Part shown: one piece after another, positions 28,667 to 37,501 of the stretch
Layout of the letters: every line of letters begins with the position of its first letter
Numbering within the stretch: position 1 is the stretch's first letter
Notes under the pieces: model-generated
What the model saw: only the letters and a program-made list of their open reading frames with translations
The model's database searches: none
What the model was told of the DNA's origin: nothing
From: Salivita marina
GTDB lineage: Bacteria; Pseudomonadota; Gammaproteobacteria; Pseudomonadales; Azotimanducaceae
DNA length: 64,000 nucleotides
Assembly (NCBI GenBank): GCA_038144425.1
Contig: JAYQNS010000002.1
Span: forward strand, 62,001 to 126,000
Direction of reading: 5' to 3'
Translations under genes and position numbers: made by a program

Positions 28667-28782
28667 GGTGCTGTTCCCGCGGCGCTTGGCCCCTCTTTGA
28701 TCCGGGCGGTATATGATGGGAACCTTCTTATAGGCAAAGAGACGCTATCGCGGGCGCGAAGGTTGAGGGAGAGTCAAACCCC

Positions 28783-29409
28783 GTGAATTTAATGGATACG
28801 ATGATTGGGCGAGCCGATCGGCTACTGAGGACCATGGCGGGCCCGGTCTCGGCACAGCGCCCGTCCCCGGCCAAGGACCTAGCGCCGGCCCATCTTGATG
28901 ATGACGCCAGGCGTCACGCGGCAGGCCTTATGCGCGTGAATCATACGGGGGAGGTGTGTGCTCAAGCTCTCTATGAGGGGCAAGCGCTAGTTGCCAAGGC
29001 GGCTCATGTCCGGCGCGCTTTGCGCCACGCCGCTGCGGAGGAAGAAGATCATCTATCGTGGTGCGAAGAGCGCCTTCGTGAACTCCACGCTCGACCAAGC
29101 GTTTTGAATCCGTTTTTTTATGTCACGTCCTTTGCCATGGGTGCGGTGACCGGGCTCCTCGGTGATCGCGTCAGCTTGGGATTCGTTCATGCCACCGAAG
29201 ATCGGGTGGTGGCCCATCTAGAGGATCACCAGCGAACGCTGCCGGAGGACGATCACCGCAGCCGAGCGATTATCGAGCAGATGCGGGTGGACGAAGCAGA
29301 ACACGGCGAAGCCGCTTTAGACTTGGGAGGAACGCCCTTCCCGGCGCCGATCAGGGCCCTCATGGCAGCGTCCTCCAAGCTCATGACGGAGACCACCTAC
29401 CGGCTCTAG
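28783..29409 (+). CDS. coq7: 2-polyprenyl-3-methyl-6-methoxy-1,4-benzoquinone monooxygenase
   Basis: Coq7 is the diiron hydroxylase that adds the last hydroxyl in ubiquinone synthesis in bacteria lacking UbiF. The 208-residue protein has the diiron ligands in GLMRVNHTGEVCAQALYEG, AAAEEEDHLSWCEERL, HLEDHQRTL and MRVDEAEHGEAAL. The start is GTG 28783 or ATG 28792; both follow GAGGGAGAG, and the first is listed. Its TAG stop lies in a CTAG shared with the convergent VOC gene. Confidence 0.93.
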   Translation: MNLMDTMIGRADRLLRTMAGPVSAQRPSPAKDLAPAHLDDDARRHAAGLMRVNHTGEVCAQALYEGQALVAKAAHVRRALRHAAAEEEDHLSWCEERLRELHARPSVLNPFFYVTSFAMGAVTGLLGDRVSLGFVHATEDRVVAHLEDHQRTLPEDDHRSRAIIEQMRVDEAEHGEAALDLGGTPFPAPIRALMAASSKLMTETTYRL

Positions 29410-29816
29410 GGCAGGGCCGGGCCCTTCGAAAGGGGCGGGTGGTAGATCAGTTGCACGAGGGTACCTGCGGGGTCGTAGCAGTAAAGGCTACGGGCCCCAT
29501 CGCGATGTTTCTTCGGTCCTTGGGCGATTTTTACCCCGTGTGCGGTCAGGTAGGTGTGCCAGCGCTCTACGTCCCCCTCGTTATCGATGATCAGGCCGAT
29601 ATGATCCAAGCGCTGAGCCTCGCCAGGCGCGCCAGAGCGCCGGTGCAAGGCAAGGTTGTCGATGCCCGAGCAGAGAAAGGCGTTGTCCTCGTCGGGCTGC
29701 CACTCCACGGCAAAGCCCAGAACCTCGCAATAGAAATGAAGGCAGGCGTCAAAGGGCTCGATGTAAAGGGCGACGTGTCGGAGTCCGGCATGGGTAGGAC
29801 GGGGTGGTAGGGTCAT
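29406..29816 (-). CDS. VOC family (glyoxalase/bleomycin-resistance fold) protein
   Basis: A 136-residue single-chain VOC protein. LRHVALYIEPFDACLHFY begins the first beta-alpha-beta module with the metal-binding His, and LDHIGLIIDNEGDVERW the second, followed by KKHRDGARSLYCYDPAG with a further His/Asp pair. The family includes glyoxalases, dioxygenases and resistance proteins; the substrate here cannot be told. Its stop overlaps the coq7 stop in CTAG. Confidence 0.82.
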   Translation of the reverse strand: MTLPPRPTHAGLRHVALYIEPFDACLHFYCEVLGFAVEWQPDEDNAFLCSGIDNLALHRRSGAPGEAQRLDHIGLIIDNEGDVERWHTYLTAHGVKIAQGPKKHRDGARSLYCYDPAGTLVQLIYHPPLSKGPALP

Positions 29817-29858
29817 GGAGAACGCTCCTCTTCCGCGCCCGCTTCAACGATTTCATGG

Positions 29859-30254
29859 CTATGGGTGATTGTCACCCCCGGCCGCCAGCATCAGGGATGC
29901 GGAGCAGTACTTCTCGGCGGACAGGGCGACGGCCCGGGCGACCTGCCCGTCCTTGAGGCCTTGGCCTCGCACCTTGAAGTGCAGGTGCACGCTTTTAAAG
30001 ACCGCGGGGACGACGTCGGCGCGCTGGGCCGAGAGTTCGGCAACGCAACTTTCCACCTGAGCCCGCGCCTTTTTCAGTATCTGCACCACATCGAAGCTGG
30101 AGCAGCCCCCGACCCCCAGCAGCATCAGCTCCATGGGGCGTAGGCCTGCATTCTGGCCGCCGGCGCTTTCCGGACCGTCCATCACGACGGAATGGCCGCT
30201 GCTGGCCGTTCCAACGAAGCGGACGCCATCGACCCAGGTGACCGTTCCTTCCAT
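29859..30254 (-). CDS. OsmC family protein (YhfA-like)
   Basis: A 131-residue OsmC/Ohr-fold protein. GGQNAGLRPMELMLLGVGGCSSFDVV contains the first redox cysteine, and LSAEKYCSASLMLAAGG the second. The shortened form resembles YhfA, the group encoded next to crp, rather than the peroxide-inducible Ohr. The neighbouring trpC recalls the Pseudomonas order trp-crp-osmC-speD-coq7; crp is missing between osmC and trpC here. Confidence 0.85.
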   Translation of the reverse strand: MEGTVTWVDGVRFVGTASSGHSVVMDGPESAGGQNAGLRPMELMLLGVGGCSSFDVVQILKKARAQVESCVAELSAQRADVVPAVFKSVHLHFKVRGQGLKDGQVARAVALSAEKYCSASLMLAAGGDNHP

Positions 30255-30278
30255 GCGTAGGCTCCTTGCGTGCTGGCC

Positions 30279-31076
30279 CTAGGGGTGGAAAAGGCTGTGC
30301 AGTGCAGCGCCAGGGTCCGGCGCCCGCATAAAGGTTTCCCCAATGAGGAAAGCGTGAAGGTCTGCCGCGAGCATGCGCTGCACGTCTTCCCGTGTTTGGA
30401 TGCCGCTCTCCGTGACCAGGATGGCTTCGCTGCCTGAGGGGATGCGCGCCCGAAGCGTGAGGCTCGTCTCCAGTCGCGTCTCGAAGGTATGAAGATTTCG
30501 GTTGTTGATGCCTAAAAGCTGGGGCTCAAGCTCAAGGGCTCGATCCAGCTCCTCGGCGTCATGCACCTCCACGAGCACATCCAAGCCGAGGGACCGCGCT
30601 TCCTCGTGGAGGGTTTTTAGGGTGGGTTGGTCAAGCGCCGCGACAATCAGTAGCACGCAGTCCGCCCCCAAATCCCGCGCTTCATAAAGTTGCCAGGGAT
30701 CGATGGTGAAGTCCTTCCTGAGCACGGGCAGCGAGCAGGCGCTGCGGGCGGCAAGAAGATCTCCTTCCTGGCCCTGGAAAAAGTCCCGATCGGTCAGCAC
30801 GGAGAGGCAGCTGGCGCCCCCCTGGGCATAGCTTTGGGCGTGGGCCCCGGGGTCAAAGGCCTCCCGAATCACGCCCTTGCTCGGGGAGGCCTTTTTGATC
30901 TCCGCGATTACCCCGGCCCGCCCATCGCGGCGGGCGGTTGCCAGAGCGTTATAAAATCCCCGGGGCGACGGGGCTCCGGCGCAGCGCTTTTCCAGGGTGG
31001 CTAGGGGCACCGCTTGAGACCGCGCCTGAACCTCTTCCCGCTTGCGCGCGAGAATCTTTGAAAGCACGTCGCTCAT
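30279..31076 (-). CDS. trpC: Indole-3-glycerol phosphate synthase
   Basis: TrpC closes the indole ring in tryptophan synthesis. The 265-residue monofunctional TIM-barrel protein contains VIAEIKKASPSKGVIRE, VLRKDFTIDPWQLYEAR, LLGINNRNLHTFET and LVTESGIQTREDVQRM. ATG at 31074-31076 overlaps the trpD stop (ATGA), and it is the last gene of the trpE-G-D-C run. Confidence 0.96.
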   Translation of the reverse strand: MSDVLSKILARKREEVQARSQAVPLATLEKRCAGAPSPRGFYNALATARRDGRAGVIAEIKKASPSKGVIREAFDPGAHAQSYAQGGASCLSVLTDRDFFQGQEGDLLAARSACSLPVLRKDFTIDPWQLYEARDLGADCVLLIVAALDQPTLKTLHEEARSLGLDVLVEVHDAEELDRALELEPQLLGINNRNLHTFETRLETSLTLRARIPSGSEAILVTESGIQTREDVQRMLAADLHAFLIGETFMRAPDPGAALHSLFHP

Positions 31077-32107
31077 GGGTGACTCCCGGCGAGCGCCTGC
31101 GTGCGCTTGGCAAAGGCTTCGACGCGCACGAGGGCTCGGCCTGAGGTAAGGATAGCCTGAGCCTGCTGCACGCCCTCCCCGAGGGCGTTGGCTTTCCCCG
31201 CGACATAGAGCGCTGCGCCGGCATTCATGGCGACCATGGCGGCACCGGGGCCCGTACCCGTGAGGGCCTCGCGAATCAGCGCGAGGCTCTCCGCCGGGCC
31301 GGCAGCGCGTAGCTCGGCAAGAGGGGTCTCGGGCAAGGCAAAATCGCCGGGGCTGACGCGTTGCTCTTGGATTTTTCCGTGTTTTAACTCCGTATAGGCC
31401 GTAGGGCCCGCGGGGCTAAATTCGTCGAGGCCGTTATCCGCGTGAACCACCAGCACGTGCTGGCTGCCCAGGCGCTGGAGCACCTCCGCCAGAGGGGCAC
31501 GCCACTGGTGGTCGAAGACCCCGAGGACCTGGCGCTTGGCCCCTGCGGGGTTCGTCAGGGGGCCAAGGATGTTAAATATGGTGCGGATCTTGAGGGCCTG
31601 GCGCACCGGGCCCACGAAGCGCATGGCGCTATGGTGACGCTGGGCAAACATAAAGCCGACGCCAAGCTCTTCGATGCACTGGGCCACGGCCTCGGGGGTC
31701 AGATCGAGGCGAACCCCGGCCGCTTCCAGCACGTCTGCAGAGCCGCTCGCGCTGGTCATGCCCCGGTTGCCGTGCTTGGCTACCCGCGCACCACCTTCGG
31801 CGGCGACGAAGGCCGAAGCGGTGGAGACGTTGAACAGCTTGTGCCCCGTGCCGCCGGTGCCGCAGGTATCGATCAGGTCCTCAAAGGGCGTCGGTACGGC
31901 CGTGGCGAGGGATCGCATCGCTTCGGCGGCGCCGGAAATTTCGGCGACCGTCTCCCCGCGCTGGCGCAGCGCCATGAGGACGGCGGCGATCTCGGCCTCG
32001 CTGGCCTCGCCGCCCATGATGGCCAGCATGAGGTCCCGGGCGCCTTCCTGGGTGAGGGCTTCCCCCCGGGCTAGGCGGTCCAGGTCCTCCGTAAGAGAGT
32101 GGGTCAT
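31073..32107 (-). CDS. trpD: Anthranilate phosphoribosyltransferase
   Basis: TrpD joins anthranilate to PRPP. The 344-residue protein has the signature DTCGTGGTGHKLFNVSTASA (PRPP binding), AKHGNRGMTSASGSADVLEA and FAQRHHSAMRFVGPVRQ. Starts and stops overlap trpG and trpC by four bases each, so translation is coupled along the operon. Confidence 0.96.
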   Translation of the reverse strand: MTHSLTEDLDRLARGEALTQEGARDLMLAIMGGEASEAEIAAVLMALRQRGETVAEISGAAEAMRSLATAVPTPFEDLIDTCGTGGTGHKLFNVSTASAFVAAEGGARVAKHGNRGMTSASGSADVLEAAGVRLDLTPEAVAQCIEELGVGFMFAQRHHSAMRFVGPVRQALKIRTIFNILGPLTNPAGAKRQVLGVFDHQWRAPLAEVLQRLGSQHVLVVHADNGLDEFSPAGPTAYTELKHGKIQEQRVSPGDFALPETPLAELRAAGPAESLALIREALTGTGPGAAMVAMNAGAALYVAGKANALGEGVQQAQAILTSGRALVRVEAFAKRTQALAGSHP

Positions 32108-32694
32108 AATCCTTGCCTCCCTTCCAGGAAGTTCCCTAGGAGGATTTTGCCCTCGGGTGAGAAGATCGACTCGGGATGAAACTGCACCCCCTCCACGGGC
32201 AGGGTGCGATGGCGTAGCCCCATGATTTCGTCCCGTTGGCCCTCGGGGGTTTCGGTCCAGGCTGTGACCTCAAGGCAGTCGGGCAGGCTATCCCAGCCGA
32301 CGATCAAGGAATGGTAGCGGGTGGCGGTCATGGGTTGGGGGAGGCCCTGGAAAATGCCTTTCCCTTCATGATGGATGGGGGAGGTTTTGCCATGCATAAC
32401 CGTGCGCGCGCGGCGGACCTCTCCGCCGAAGGCTTGCCCGATTGCCTGATGCCCGAGGCAAATGCCTAGGAGGGGAATTTCGCCGGCGAAGCGCTCGATC
32501 ACCGCTAGGGAAATGCCGGCCTCGTTGGGCGTGCAGGGCCCGGGCGAAACCACGATCTTTTCTGGAGCAAGGCGTTCGATTTGCGCCACCGTGATCTCGT
32601 CATTACGTACCACTGAAACCTCGGCGCCGAGCTCCCCGAGGTATTGGTAGACGTTGTAGGTGAAGGAGTCGTAGTTATCGATGAGCAGAATCAT
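32104..32694 (-). CDS. trpG: Anthranilate/aminodeoxychorismate synthase glutamine amidotransferase
   Basis: This glutaminase subunit supplies ammonia to TrpE (and possibly to PabB for folate). The 196-residue class I amidotransferase has IDNYDSFTYNVYQYL, the nucleophile in LLGICLGHQAIGQAFGG and the His-Glu of GVQFHPESIFS. It overlaps trpE and trpD by four bases on each side. Confidence 0.95.
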   Translation of the reverse strand: MILLIDNYDSFTYNVYQYLGELGAEVSVVRNDEITVAQIERLAPEKIVVSPGPCTPNEAGISLAVIERFAGEIPLLGICLGHQAIGQAFGGEVRRARTVMHGKTSPIHHEGKGIFQGLPQPMTATRYHSLIVGWDSLPDCLEVTAWTETPEGQRDEIMGLRHRTLPVEGVQFHPESIFSPEGKILLGNFLEGRQGL

Positions 32695-34196
32695 GCGCTT
32701 GCCTCCCCGTCGCCGAGGTGAAGGCCCTTGGCGGCCAGGGCCGCGGCCCGGAACATCGCCCGGCCCTTATTGAGGCTTTCCTGCCATTCGTTTTCCGGTA
32801 TGGAATCGGCAACGATGCCCCCGCCGGCCTGGATGAAAAGGGTGTCGTCCTTGAGCACCGCGGTGCGAATGGCGATGGCCGTATCCATGTTGCCGTTCCA
32901 GGCGATGTAGCCCAGCGCACCCCCGTAAACGCCCCGGCGCGTCGGTTCAAGTTCGTCGATGATCTCCATGGCGCGGATTTTCGGGGCACCGGAGAGCGTG
33001 CCCACGGGGAGCGTCGCACGCAGTACGTCGAGGGCGCTGAACTCAGCTCGCAGCCGACCCTGCACGTTGGAAGAGATGTGCATCACGTGGGAGTAGCGTT
33101 CCACGACCATCTGCTCCGTAAGCGTCACGGAGCCGATTTCTGCCACCCGGCCGACGTCGTTGCGCCCCAGGTCGATGAGCATGAGGTGTTCGGCGATTTC
33201 CTTCGGGTCGGCCAGGAGCTCGCGCTCGAGGGCCTCGTCCTGCTCGGCTGTGGCGCCCCGGGGGCGGGTCCCTGCGAGGGGGCGATTGGTAATCACCCGG
33301 TCTTCTACTCGCGCCAGGATTTCCGGCGAGCTCGACACGAGCTGAAAGTCGCCAAGGTCCATAAACACCATATAGGGCGAGGGGTTGAGGCTGCGTAGGG
33401 CTCGATAGAGATTGATGGGCGGGGCGTCAAAGGGCACGGACATGCGCTGGGCCAGGACCACCTGCATGACGTCCCCGGCGGCGGTGTAGTCCTTGATTTT
33501 TTCTACAGCAGCTTTAAAGGCCTCCTGGCCGAAGCTCGAGGTGAAATCGCTCTCGTCTGGGGCGGTCCCGCCTGCGGGGGGTGCGGTGGCTTCTGCAGGA
33601 AGGGGATCGCTGAGCTTAGCGGCAAGGGCTCTGAGCCGGGCGCGGGTGGCCTCAAAGCTTTCCGCCTCGTGAGGATTCGCGTGGCTGATAAGCGTCATGC
33701 GCCCCTTCAGGTTGTCGAAGACGATAACGTCGTTGGACACCATGAGGAGTACGTCGGGGGTTTCGAGGTGGTCTGGCGGCGCGCTGTGCTTAAGCCTGCG
33801 CTCGCTGTAGCGAACCGTGTCGTAACCGAAGTAGCCGACCAGGCCTCCGCTGAAGCGGGGCAGTTCGGGGAGCAGGGGGACGCGGTAGCGATCCCTAAAA
33901 CGCTCAACAAACCCGAGGGGGTCCTTGTTCTCCGCGCTTTCGATGATCTCGTCGTGCTGCCATACCTCAATCTTCTCCCCGTAGACCACCAGGCGGGTGG
34001 ACGCAGGAAGGCCAATGATGGAATAGCGTCCCCACTTCTCTCCTCCCTGGGAAGATTCCAACAGGTAGGAGTAGGGCCCTCGGGCAATTTTTAGATAGAC
34101 CGACAGGGGGGTTTCGAGATCCGCAGGGACCTCCAGCGTAAGGGGGATGCGGTTGTAGCCCTGGCCAGCCAGGCGGCGAAACTCGTCAACGTTCAT
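32691..34196 (-). CDS. trpE: Anthranilate synthase component I
   Basis: TrpE converts chorismate plus ammonia to anthranilate. The 501-residue protein has the regulatory Trp-site region near LLESSQGGEKWGRYSIIG and the catalytic half with RPLAGTRPRGATAEQDEALE, LIDLGRNDVGRV and VGTLSGAPKIRAMEIIDELE. ATG 34194-34196 (MNVDEFRRLAGQGYNRI) matches family N-termini, so the longer upstream frame is rejected. There are 98 bases between gph and this start; I see no convincing leader peptide with Trp codons or attenuator hairpin there. Confidence 0.95.
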   Translation of the reverse strand: MNVDEFRRLAGQGYNRIPLTLEVPADLETPLSVYLKIARGPYSYLLESSQGGEKWGRYSIIGLPASTRLVVYGEKIEVWQHDEIIESAENKDPLGFVERFRDRYRVPLLPELPRFSGGLVGYFGYDTVRYSERRLKHSAPPDHLETPDVLLMVSNDVIVFDNLKGRMTLISHANPHEAESFEATRARLRALAAKLSDPLPAEATAPPAGGTAPDESDFTSSFGQEAFKAAVEKIKDYTAAGDVMQVVLAQRMSVPFDAPPINLYRALRSLNPSPYMVFMDLGDFQLVSSSPEILARVEDRVITNRPLAGTRPRGATAEQDEALERELLADPKEIAEHLMLIDLGRNDVGRVAEIGSVTLTEQMVVERYSHVMHISSNVQGRLRAEFSALDVLRATLPVGTLSGAPKIRAMEIIDELEPTRRGVYGGALGYIAWNGNMDTAIAIRTAVLKDDTLFIQAGGGIVADSIPENEWQESLNKGRAMFRAAALAAKGLHLGDGEASA

Positions 34197-34294
34197 GCGC
34201 GGCAATTCCTTAGCGATGGGATGGGAAAGCAAGGGGGTTCCTCAGCTTCGCCATCGCCCTCGATGCAGTGCCACGGTGTGTGATCCTCTTGTGT

Positions 34295-34954
34295 TCATGA
34301 ACGTTCCAAAAGGGCGGAGAGATTGGGAATGATCCCGTCGGCTCCTGCCGCTTCAATAGGCTCCCCGTGATTGTACCCGTATGGAACGCAGAGCACGGAA
34401 ATATTTGCAGCCCGGGCCGCGGCGATATCGGTGCGGGAATCGCCCACCATCAGCGCGGCATCCGGGGCCACGGCAAGGCGCGCGCAGGCCTCAAGTAGGG
34501 GCAGGGCGCTCGGCTTTCGCTCGGGCAGGGAGTCGCCGCCGAGCACCACAGGAAAGAAGGCACTGAGCTCAAGGGCTCCAAGCACCTCGCGGGCAAGGTG
34601 CTCGAACTTATTGGTGACCACCGCGAGCCCCGCCCCCGCGGCCTGAAGCGACAGGAGCGTTTCCCGGACGCCGGGGTAAACCGCGGAGTGATCGGAAATG
34701 TGGCTGCCATAGTAGGCCAGATAGCGCTTGAGGAGCCGGTCAAGGCGCGCCGGCTCCGCAGGCTCGCCCTGGGCTTCGAGACTCCGCTCGAGTAGGCGCC
34801 GGGCCCCCTCGCCGATAAAGGCGCGCACCGCTTCTAAGGTTACGGGGGCGCAGCCCTCTTCCCTAAGGATCACATTAAGGGTCGCGTGAAGGTCCGGGGC
34901 GCTATCCACGAGCGTCCCATCGAGATCAAAGAGATAGGCCTCATAGAGGCTCAT
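34295..34954 (-). CDS. gph: Phosphoglycolate phosphatase (HAD superfamily)
   Basis: A 219-residue HAD phosphatase with LFDLDGTLVDSAPDLH (nucleophile Asp), LAVVTNKFEHLAR (motif II) and LMVGDSRTDIAAARAANI (motif IV). Position between rpe and trpE is the classical rpe-gph-trp arrangement, supporting phosphoglycolate as substrate. ATG overlaps the rpe stop by four bases. Confidence 0.9.
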   Translation of the reverse strand: MSLYEAYLFDLDGTLVDSAPDLHATLNVILREEGCAPVTLEAVRAFIGEGARRLLERSLEAQGEPAEPARLDRLLKRYLAYYGSHISDHSAVYPGVRETLLSLQAAGAGLAVVTNKFEHLAREVLGALELSAFFPVVLGGDSLPERKPSALPLLEACARLAVAPDAALMVGDSRTDIAAARAANISVLCVPYGYNHGEPIEAAGADGIIPNLSALLERS

Positions 34955-35622
34955 GACACGGTGGCTAGGGCCTGGCGAAGGGCACCAACGGTTTGCCGAT
35001 AGTCGTCGCCGCGAAAGATGGCGGAGCCCGCCACAAAGGTGTCCGCGCCCGCAGCGGCAAGCTGAGCAATATTCCCGGGTCCCACGCCGCCGTCGACCTC
35101 GAGGCGCAGGGGGTGATCGCTTTGGTCCATCAATGCTCGGAGCGCCCGAACCTTTTCCAGGGTGCTGGGGATGAAGCGCTGGCCCCCATAACCTGGGTTT
35201 ACGCTCATGAGCAGCACCATGTCGCAGTCTTCGAGTAGCCAGTCGAGGGCGGTAAGGGGCGTGCCAGGATTCAGCACTAAGCCGGCCTTCGCGCCTCCAG
35301 CCTTGATCATCTCAAGGGTGCGGTGGGGGTGCTGGCTAGCCTCCGGGTGAAAGGTGATCCAGCTTGCGCCGGCGTCAAGGAAATCCCCTACGAGACGATC
35401 CACGGGGGTCACCATGAGGTGGACATCGATGTCGGCAGTGATGCCGTAATTGCGCAGCGCCTTACAGACCATGGGGCCAACGGTCAGGTTAGGGACGTAA
35501 TGGTTATCCATGACGTCGAAGTGCACCCAATCGGCGCCGGCATCAAGGACTGCCTCGACCTCCTCCCCCAGGCGCGCGAAATCCGCGGATAGGATGGAGG
35601 GGGCAATGCGGAAATCGGCCAT
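34951..35622 (-). CDS. rpe: Ribulose-phosphate 3-epimerase
   Basis: Rpe interconverts ribulose and xylulose 5-phosphates in the pentose phosphate pathway. The 223-residue TIM barrel shows IAPSILSADFARLGEEV, WVHFDVMDNHYVPNLT, VLLMSVNPGYGGQRF and LEVDGGVGPGNI. ATG 35620-35622 follows GGGAG at good spacing. First gene of an rpe-gph-trpEGDC cluster. Confidence 0.96.
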   Translation of the reverse strand: MADFRIAPSILSADFARLGEEVEAVLDAGADWVHFDVMDNHYVPNLTVGPMVCKALRNYGITADIDVHLMVTPVDRLVGDFLDAGASWITFHPEASQHPHRTLEMIKAGGAKAGLVLNPGTPLTALDWLLEDCDMVLLMSVNPGYGGQRFIPSTLEKVRALRALMDQSDHPLRLEVDGGVGPGNIAQLAAAGADTFVAGSAIFRGDDYRQTVGALRQALATVS

Positions 35623-35700
35623 GGAAACGCTCCCAAAGGGTATGCGCGCAGTCTAACTGACGGGCCTAGGTAGGGGACAGCGCGGCTCGCTAGGGCGCGG

Positions 35701-36368
35701 CTAGGAAAAGCGCGCGCGGGCGGCGGCAAGGGTCTCCGGGGTGCCCACGTTGTCCCACAATCCATCGTGGCGAAGGCCATGAAGCGTTCCCGCATCCAGG
35801 GCCCGCTCGAAGAGGGGGCGCAGAGGGCGGGGTCCAGGATCGATGCCGTCGAAGAAGGCCTTAGAGAACAGCCCCGTGCCGCTGTAGGTAAGGCGTGGCC
35901 CTTGGTCCCGGCTCAGTTGCCCGGTCCCGTCCAAGCAGAAATCCCCGTAGGATGCCAGGGTGGGTTAGGCACCATAGCCAGCTGCGCCGTGGCCTCGGTG
36001 GGGAGGGTTAGGGTCTTCAGGGGCAGGTCGCAGAGCACATCTCCGGCCAGTACGTAAAAGGGAGAGGTCAGCGCCGGTAGCGCATTGATAATTCCCCCAG
36101 CGGTCTCGAGTAGTACCGGCTCCCGGCTGAGGGTGATGGAAAAGGGCCAGGGCGCTTGAGTCTCGAGGTAAGTTTCTATCTGAGACCCCAAGTGATGAAT
36201 ATTGATTACCACCTGGGTCACGGTGGTTTTGCTCAGCTCATCTAAAGCGCGCGCGAGGAGGCTTCGCCCCCCCATCTCAAGGAGTGGCTTTGGGCAGTGG
36301 TCCGTGAGCGGTGCCAGCCGGCTGCCGAGACCTGCGGCGAGGACCATGGCGCTTTGAGGCGTGCTCAT
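35701..36368 (-). CDS. murU: N-acetylmuramate 1-phosphate uridylyltransferase, frame break
   Basis: MurU converts MurNAc-1-phosphate to UDP-MurNAc in the recycling shunt that bypasses de novo synthesis and gives intrinsic fosfomycin tolerance. The first frame gives AMVLAAGLGSRLAPLTDHCP (nucleotide-binding signature) and YVLAGDVLCDLPL. The second gives LDGTGQLSRDQGPRLTYSGT and DNVGTPETLAAAR. They join if one base is added near 35955, giving HP-x-GDFCLDGTG, the expected sequence. About 222 residues in total, the normal size. ATG overlaps the amgK stop. The break is probably a sequence error, since both halves are well conserved. Confidence 0.87.
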
Positions 36369-37399
36369 GGTTTCCGTGAGGCCGTGGATTGGGCCTGGGT
36401 CCAGGCTTCGAAGCGAGGCCTAAGGGTTTGTCTCACCCAAGCGAAGAGGGCCGGAGTATGGCCACTTTCGCCCAGGGCCCATTCCAGGCGTTGGAGCACG
36501 GGCGCGAGGTAGGGAAGGTGGGTAGGGCGGTCATCACGAAGCCATAGCCGGGCGAAGATTCCGAGCACCTTTAAGCTCCGCTGCAGGCCGCAGGCGAAGA
36601 AATCTCGCTCAAAGGCGGTGTCGTAGCCCTCCGGCCACAGTCCGAGCGCCTTTGATCGCGTTCGATAGAAGGCCAGCCAGGGGGCGTAGTCCTTGGGCGT
36701 CCAGGAAACGTAGGCATCCCAGCAAAAGGACACCAGGTCGTAAGGCAGGGGGCCCCAGCGCGCATCTTGGAAGTCTACGATGGCCACGGTTCCATCGGCT
36801 TGGGGGATCAGGTTTCGCCCGTGCCAATCGAGATGCACGAGCGTTTGCGGTGCCTCACGGAAGGGGGTCTCAAGGATGGCTGCGCTCTCTTCCATAAGCC
36901 CCGCGGGGGGCGTGAGTTCGAGGAGCGCCTCACAAAACCATGGGACGAAGATGGCACGCTCTAGGCTCAGGCGCTCGTCGTCATAGTGTGGTGCGCCCTC
37001 TGGGGGCGTAAGGCGGGCGGCCTGTTGCCAGCGTAGAAGCGACTCGAAGGCGCGTGTTCCCCAAGGCGCCGCGGGGTCTTCGGCCATGGCAGCATGGAGG
37101 GTATTCGGGCCGAGGTCTTGCACCAGCAGGCGGTGGGCATGCAAATCGGCGAGGACCACCTCGGGGAGGGGTACGCCCTGTTCCCGACCCCAGGCGCTAA
37201 GCCTTATAAAGGCAGGTAGGCTGTCATCGCCCGCTGGACTCTCCATTAGCAAGAGGCTCGGCTCGGTGCCCGAAATTCGATGGAATAGGCGGCCGCTGGC
37301 TTCAAGGCCGAGGCTGATCAAGGGGCCCGGGCAACGCTGCCCGACCAGGGGCAGGGCCTCTTCGACCCATGCGCTTGCGATGGGGACGCCGAGGGGCAC
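36365..37399 (-). CDS. amgK: N-acetylmuramate/N-acetylglucosamine kinase AmgK
   Basis: AmgK phosphorylates the anomeric carbon of recovered MurNAc and feeds MurU. The 344-residue APH-fold kinase has VLADLHAHRLLVQDLG, the catalytic loop LVHLDWHGRNLIPQ and AIVDFQDARWGPLPYDLVS. Pairing with murU through a four-base overlap supports the assignment over a generic phosphotransferase. Start is GTG 37397-37399 with GGGAG upstream. It diverges from lptD, an arrangement common in pseudomonads. Confidence 0.92.
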   Translation of the reverse strand: MPLGVPIASAWVEEALPLVGQRCPGPLISLGLEASGRLFHRISGTEPSLLLMESPAGDDSLPAFIRLSAWGREQGVPLPEVVLADLHAHRLLVQDLGPNTLHAAMAEDPAAPWGTRAFESLLRWQQAARLTPPEGAPHYDDERLSLERAIFVPWFCEALLELTPPAGLMEESAAILETPFREAPQTLVHLDWHGRNLIPQADGTVAIVDFQDARWGPLPYDLVSFCWDAYVSWTPKDYAPWLAFYRTRSKALGLWPEGYDTAFERDFFACGLQRSLKVLGIFARLWLRDDRPTHLPYLAPVLQRLEWALGESGHTPALFAWVRQTLRPRFEAWTQAQSTASRKP

Positions 37400-37501
37400 G
37401 GTAAGGCTCCCGAAATATACAAGGTTGCATCATAGCAGCCCCCCGGTGGGTCCCGTATGATTTACCCCGACCGGTTACAGGCTGACGAGAACGCTGTCCT
37501 C

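Noticed and set aside
28691..28720. Promoter for coq7 (TTGATC and TATGAT)
   Set aside because: The spacing between the two hexamers is only 9 bases, too short for a sigma-70 promoter.
34197..34294. Tryptophan leader peptide and attenuator upstream of trpE
   Set aside because: No short frame with paired Trp codons and no terminator hairpin with T run could be found in the 98 bases.
37425..37461. Promoter for lptD (TTGCAT and TATGAT)
   Set aside because: Spacer of 25 bases is too long; only the -10 box looks plausible.
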